Assembly: GCF_039710355.1 (NCBI RefSeq)
Contig: NZ_JBDKWZ010000001.1
Span: 620,001-684,000 of the forward strand
From: Rapidithrix thailandica
Lineage (GTDB): Bacteria; Bacteroidota; Bacteroidia; Cytophagales; Flammeovirgaceae
DNA length: 64,000 nucleotides
Reading direction: 5' to 3'
Shown: positions 61,224 through 64,000 of the stretch, piece by piece
Layout: the number at the start of each line of letters is the position of its first letter
Numbering within the stretch: the first letter of the stretch is position 1
Position numbers and translations under genes: made by a program
The notes under the pieces: generated by a model
What the model was told of the DNA's origin: nothing
What the model saw: only the letters and a program-made list of their open reading frames with translations
The model's database searches: none

Positions 61224-61569
61224 CCTACATGTTCGGCTATCCGTCTCATTTTGCTTACGTTTAGCCGGGGATTTTGAGATGCGATTCGCAAAAGGACAGG
61301 TTTTTTTGAAAGAAACTTTCACTTGCCAAAAAATCCTCTTAAGTATATAGTGCCTCGATGTTTTGCCGCTTTCCTGGTGGTGTTTTTTTACTTAATAAAA
61401 GGAACTTTTGTTTTTAAGTGAATTCCTTCGTTAACTTTAACTCTTGAGAAGCAGGACAAAGAAAACGCCAGTTGCCCCTCGGTTAGAAAGATAAATACTT
61501 TGGGATTGGGTATTTATCTTATCGATATAGTGCTATAGAATAGTCAATTTAATAAATGAAACGGATAAA
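61224..61569. other. Intergenic region upstream of murQ
   Basis: 346 bases without a gene. It holds the inverted repeat 61488-61520 and nothing else recognised. Confidence 0.45.
61488..61520. promoter_or_regulatory. Inverted repeat upstream of murQ, possible operator
   Basis: AAGATAAATAC (61488-61498) and GTATTTATCTT (61510-61520) form an 11-bp perfect inverted repeat with an 11-base spacer, 49 bases before the murQ start. No T run follows, which speaks for an operator rather than a terminator. Confidence 0.5.
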
Positions 61570-62388
61570 ATGAGTGCAGTAACAGAATCGTCTTCGCAGT
61601 ATGATGACTTGGAAAAAATGCCTTTGAATGACTTGTTGGTAAATATCAACAAAGAAGACAAAACAGTGCCTCTGGCGGTTGAAAAGGCAATTCCACAGAT
61701 TGAAACATTGGTAGAAGCTATTGTGGAAAGAATGAAAAAAGGAGGAAGGTTATTCTATATTGGAGCCGGAACCAGCGGACGACTGGGGATATTGGATGCT
61801 TCTGAGTGTCCTCCTACTTATGGGGTGGAGCACGGTTTGGTCATTGGTTTGATTGCCGGAGGGGATACAGCCATCCGGAAAGCCGTGGAGTTTGCCGAAG
61901 ATGATCCGCACCAAGCCTGGAAAGACCTTCAAGCGCATGCCATCCGTGATGTGGATTCGGTAATTGGTATTGCGGCATCCGGCCGTACTCCGTATGTAAT
62001 CGGAGGCTTGGAGGCTTGTAACAAAGAGGGTGTGTTGACGGGCTGTATTACGTGTAATCCGGGTTCTGCTTTGGCCAAAGAAGCCCGTTACCCGGTAGAA
62101 GTGGTGGTAGGGCCTGAGTTTGTGACCGGAAGTACCCGGATGAAATCCGGTACGGCCCAAAAACTGGTGCTCAATATGATATCAACTTCCGTGATGATAC
62201 AATTAGGAAGGGTAAAAGGAAACAAAATGGTAGACATGCAATTGTCAAATACCAAGCTGGTCAACCGTGGAATCCGTATGGTACGGGAAGAGTTGAACAT
62301 TTCTACAGAAGAAGCGGCTCAATTGCTTGAAGAACACGGTAGCGTGCGCAAAGCGGTACAACAATATCGGGCGAAAAATAATGAATAA
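61570..62388 (+). CDS. murQ: N-acetylmuramic acid 6-phosphate etherase
   Basis: 272 residues. Cleaves the lactyl ether of MurNAc-6-P to give GlcNAc-6-P and D-lactate, in the cytoplasm. SIS-domain motifs: FYIGAGTSGRLGILDASECPPTYG (in parts, about 59-81, including the catalytic Glu of ASECPP), VIGIAASGRTPYVIGGL, and the C-terminal GNKMVDMQLSNTKLVNRGIRM. The length is that of the short MurQ form, lacking the C-terminal UBA-like extension fully formed in E. coli. It completes the recycling step begun by AnmK (42310). Confidence 0.96.
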   Translation: MSAVTESSSQYDDLEKMPLNDLLVNINKEDKTVPLAVEKAIPQIETLVEAIVERMKKGGRLFYIGAGTSGRLGILDASECPPTYGVEHGLVIGLIAGGDTAIRKAVEFAEDDPHQAWKDLQAHAIRDVDSVIGIAASGRTPYVIGGLEACNKEGVLTGCITCNPGSALAKEARYPVEVVVGPEFVTGSTRMKSGTAQKLVLNMISTSVMIQLGRVKGNKMVDMQLSNTKLVNRGIRMVREELNISTEEAAQLLEEHGSVRKAVQQYRAKNNE

Positions 62389-62467
62389 AACGCCCGCTGT
62401 TCTCTATGGCAGGGCTTGTAATTTTTTTTACGACTATTTTTTAAATCATTACCTAAAAAGTAACTAA

Positions 62468-63436
62468 ATGTGGGCAAGCACATTGGGATTGTTAATACTA
62501 TTGGCTGGCTTGGTCGCTTTGATTAAAGGAGCTGATTGGCTGGTTGACGGGGCGGCTGCCATTGCCGAAAGGTACGAGGTTTCGGAGTTGGCCTTGGGCT
62601 TAAGTCTTATTGCGTTGAGTACCACTTTACCCGAATTGGTGGTCAATCTGATTGCCAGCCAACAACAAGAATATGAATTGGTCTTTTCCAATATTGTCGG
62701 GAGTATTATCATCAATATTTTTTGTGTCTTGGGTTTGGTGGGCTTAATGACGCCTTTGTATGTAAGACCGCTTACCATTAAACGGGATATCCCGTTTGCC
62801 GTTTTCGTGATCGGAGTGGTATTCGTATTGCTTAACGACCGTTTGTTTTTTGATGCGAGAGACAATGCTTTGGACCGTTTTGACGGGCTTATACTCTTGG
62901 GATTGTTGTTTACGTATTTGGTCTCCATCGTAAGACGTTTAAAGCGCAAGCATTTGGATTATGAAAAACCGGAGAAAAGCCTCAGCAAAGGAAAGCAATG
63001 GTGGTATTTAATTGCAGGGGGAATTGCCTTGGCAGGGGGAGGTGAGTTAACCGTACTGGCGGCTCAGGAACTGACCGAAGCCTGGCAGGTGAGTAAAAAA
63101 TTGATCGGGCTGACGATTTTAGCCCCGGGAACAGCCTTTCCGGAATTGGCGGTTTCTTTTTTGGCGGTTTTTAAAAAGCGTTATGATATAGCCGTTGGGA
63201 ATATCATCGGTGCCAATATCTTAAATGTTGTTTTGGTATTGTCTGTTAGTACTATATCGGGACCTCTACTGTATAATTATAAGTTGAACTTCGACTGGCT
63301 ATTTGCCGGCTTGGGTACGGCTTTTTTGTTTGTCGCGATGTTTACAGGAAAAGCCCGCCGGCTGGACCGGTGGGAAGCCGGAATTTTGTTTGGCTTTTTT
63401 GTGGCCTATTCTTTCTTTCTGTTTATCCGTTTGTAA
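62468..63436 (+). CDS. Calcium/sodium antiporter, CaCA family (YrbG type)
   Basis: 322 residues, about ten membrane helices in two inverted halves. The two alpha repeats carry the ion-binding acidic residues: ALSTTLPELVVNLIAS (about 49-64) and LAPGTAFPELAVSFLAV (about 217-233), each followed by a GNIIGxNIxN-like segment (NIVGSIIINIFC; VGNIIGANILNVV). Exchanges cytoplasmic Ca2+ for Na+ at the inner membrane. The second repeat has Gly-Thr-Ala-Phe-Pro-Glu where most have Gly-Thr-Ser-x-Pro-Glu. Starts 79 bases after murQ on the same strand. Convergent with the DUF4290 gene. Confidence 0.93.
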   Translation: MWASTLGLLILLAGLVALIKGADWLVDGAAAIAERYEVSELALGLSLIALSTTLPELVVNLIASQQQEYELVFSNIVGSIIINIFCVLGLVGLMTPLYVRPLTIKRDIPFAVFVIGVVFVLLNDRLFFDARDNALDRFDGLILLGLLFTYLVSIVRRLKRKHLDYEKPEKSLSKGKQWWYLIAGGIALAGGGELTVLAAQELTEAWQVSKKLIGLTILAPGTAFPELAVSFLAVFKKRYDIAVGNIIGANILNVVLVLSVSTISGPLLYNYKLNFDWLFAGLGTAFLFVAMFTGKARRLDRWEAGILFGFFVAYSFFLFIRL

Positions 63437-63459
63437 AGCCTGGATTCGGAGAAAATAAT

Positions 63460-63495
63460 AAAGCCCTGAGGGAACACATCCTTCAGGGCTTTTTA
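63460..63495. terminator. Bidirectional terminator, antiporter / DUF4290
   Basis: A 14-bp stem with one G-T pair (63460-63473 with 63479-63492, AAAGCCCTGAGG) and T5, between convergent genes. Confidence 0.88.
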
Positions 63496-63511
63496 GCTCA
63501 AGGAGCAATCT

Positions 63512-64000
63512 TTATTTTCTTCTTTTTCCTTTTTTCTTTGGCGTTGGCCGGGCTTTGTCAATATCCGCTTTGTCTGAACTCCGGTCGCGGTAGCTGGTAT
63601 TGAAAATATCATTCATTTCTCTCGGCTCATTGATCAAATTGAGCGGTTTACCTACCAGTTGCTCCAAATGTTGATAAATCACATTATTCTCAATACTTTC
63701 CTTATTCCAGGAAGAGTACAGGGTCTTCATCAGTTTACCTACTTGCACATAGGCCTTTTTTTGTTCCTCCGGATTTTCAATCTTCTTAGCATCCCTGAGC
63801 AGTAACTCTATGTTTCTGCCATAATGCCTGAATTTTACTTCATTGGTTTTATAGAACATTTTTTCCGGCTTGCGCTCCAATATTTCTCTTTCAGGTTTTG
63901 GGTAAGGACCGTCTATATCCAAAGTAAAATCAGACATGATATACAAATGATCCCAAATACGCTGAAAATTATCGCTATTTTCCTTTACGGAAGGATTGAG
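63512..64000 (-). CDS. DUF4290 protein, N-terminus beyond the window
   Basis: 163 codons visible, open to the right edge. The frame continues upstream of the first ATG (63946) through NPSVKENSDNFQRIWDHLYIMSDF, which matches the conserved W-D-H-L-x-I-M-S-D-F of DUF4290, so the gene starts outside the window and the ATG at 63946 or 63937 is not the real start. Further conserved pieces are LDIDGPYPKP and KFRHYGRNIELLLRDA. A basic, Lys/Arg-rich tail (TPKKKGKRRK) ends the protein. The family is restricted to Bacteroidota and has no known function. Confidence 0.9.
   Translation of the reverse strand, partial: LNPSVKENSDNFQRIWDHLYIMSDFTLDIDGPYPKPEREILERKPEKMFYKTNEVKFRHYGRNIELLLRDAKKIENPEEQKKAYVQVGKLMKTLYSSWNKESIENNVIYQHLEQLVGKPLNLINEPREMNDIFNTSYRDRSSDKADIDKARPTPKKKGKRRK

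Noticed and set aside
1..64000. CRISPR arrays, prophage, complete insertion sequences, rRNA genes
   Set aside because: No regularly spaced direct repeats, no integrase, transposase, phage structural genes or rRNA segments were seen in reading the window.

Overview
The window is chromosomal DNA of a member of the Bacteroidota, most likely of the Cytophagales (exact genus not determinable by eye). The evidence is a 287-residue primary sigma factor of the Bacteroidota type, several promoters of the form TTTG-N19-TANNTTTG, a GldN-type protein of the type IX secretion / gliding machinery, a DUF4290 protein, the coaX / outer-membrane barrel / TPR / lptC block, a two-component kinase with a Reg_prop beta-propeller sensor, and mostly weak Shine-Dalgarno sequences. 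No prophage, integrase, transposase, CRISPR array or canonical tRNA was found; almost everything is housekeeping or envelope biology, with short mobile-looking repeats in the gaps.

Layout. 1-5.8 kb: end of a VIT/CCC1 transporter gene, an unknown gene, an SDR oxidoreductase, an orphan gldN-like gene and an L,D-transpeptidase. 6.1-11.7 kb: two membrane-anchored coiled-coil proteins and a large propeller histidine kinase. 12-18.6 kb: alanine dehydrogenase, a MerR regulator, an M23 peptidase, alaS, riboflavin synthase. 18.8-26.9 kb: LytTR response regulator, PAP2 phosphatase, miaB, rpsO-pnp, rpoD, folA. 27.3-31 kb: a DnaQ/PolB-like exonuclease, a STAS-like protein, rlmN and a PAS-LuxR regulator. 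31.2-35.6 kb: coaX, an OmpP1/FadL-like barrel, a TPR protein, lptC and a previously easily missed 52-codon membrane protein. 35.6-44.5 kb: miaA, an AlbA_2 protein, hpt, an EVE protein, an endonuclease/exonuclease/phosphatase protein, a MORN protein, small unknowns, YjbQ, anmK and a kinase-like membrane protein. 44.9-54.2 kb: a caspase-like TPR protein, gcvT, an Lrp regulator, a tRNA-like transcript, a DUF1080 lipoprotein and the Na+-pumping decarboxylase oadGAB. 54.3-64 kb: fhs, glgX, rho, a Lon-substrate-binding-domain protein, murQ, a Ca2+/Na+ antiporter and the 3' part of a DUF4290 gene.

Functional links: anmK and murQ are both present and together convert 1,6-anhydro-MurNAc to GlcNAc-6-P, while the L,D-transpeptidase and M23 peptidase act on the same wall. 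gcvT and fhs both feed one-carbon-loaded tetrahydrofolate, which folA keeps reduced. miaA and miaB modify the same tRNA adenosine (A37). oadGAB would pump Na+ that the CaCA antiporter could use.

The most unusual content is (1) a family of 161-bp intergenic elements with terminal inverted repeats beginning GAAGTG and 3-bp flanking duplications, in three full copies (27.1, 38.1, 60.2 kb) and one internally deleted 75-bp copy (19.5 kb), which looks like an unnamed MITE; (2) a divergent gene pair at 43.4-47.3 kb encoding a kinase fold that has lost the HRD aspartate and a caspase fold that has lost the catalytic cysteine, i.e. a possible pseudokinase / pseudocaspase signalling pair; and (3) a promoter-to-terminator transcript at 49.3-49.5 kb holding a tRNA-like acceptor and T arm without a normal anticodon arm.
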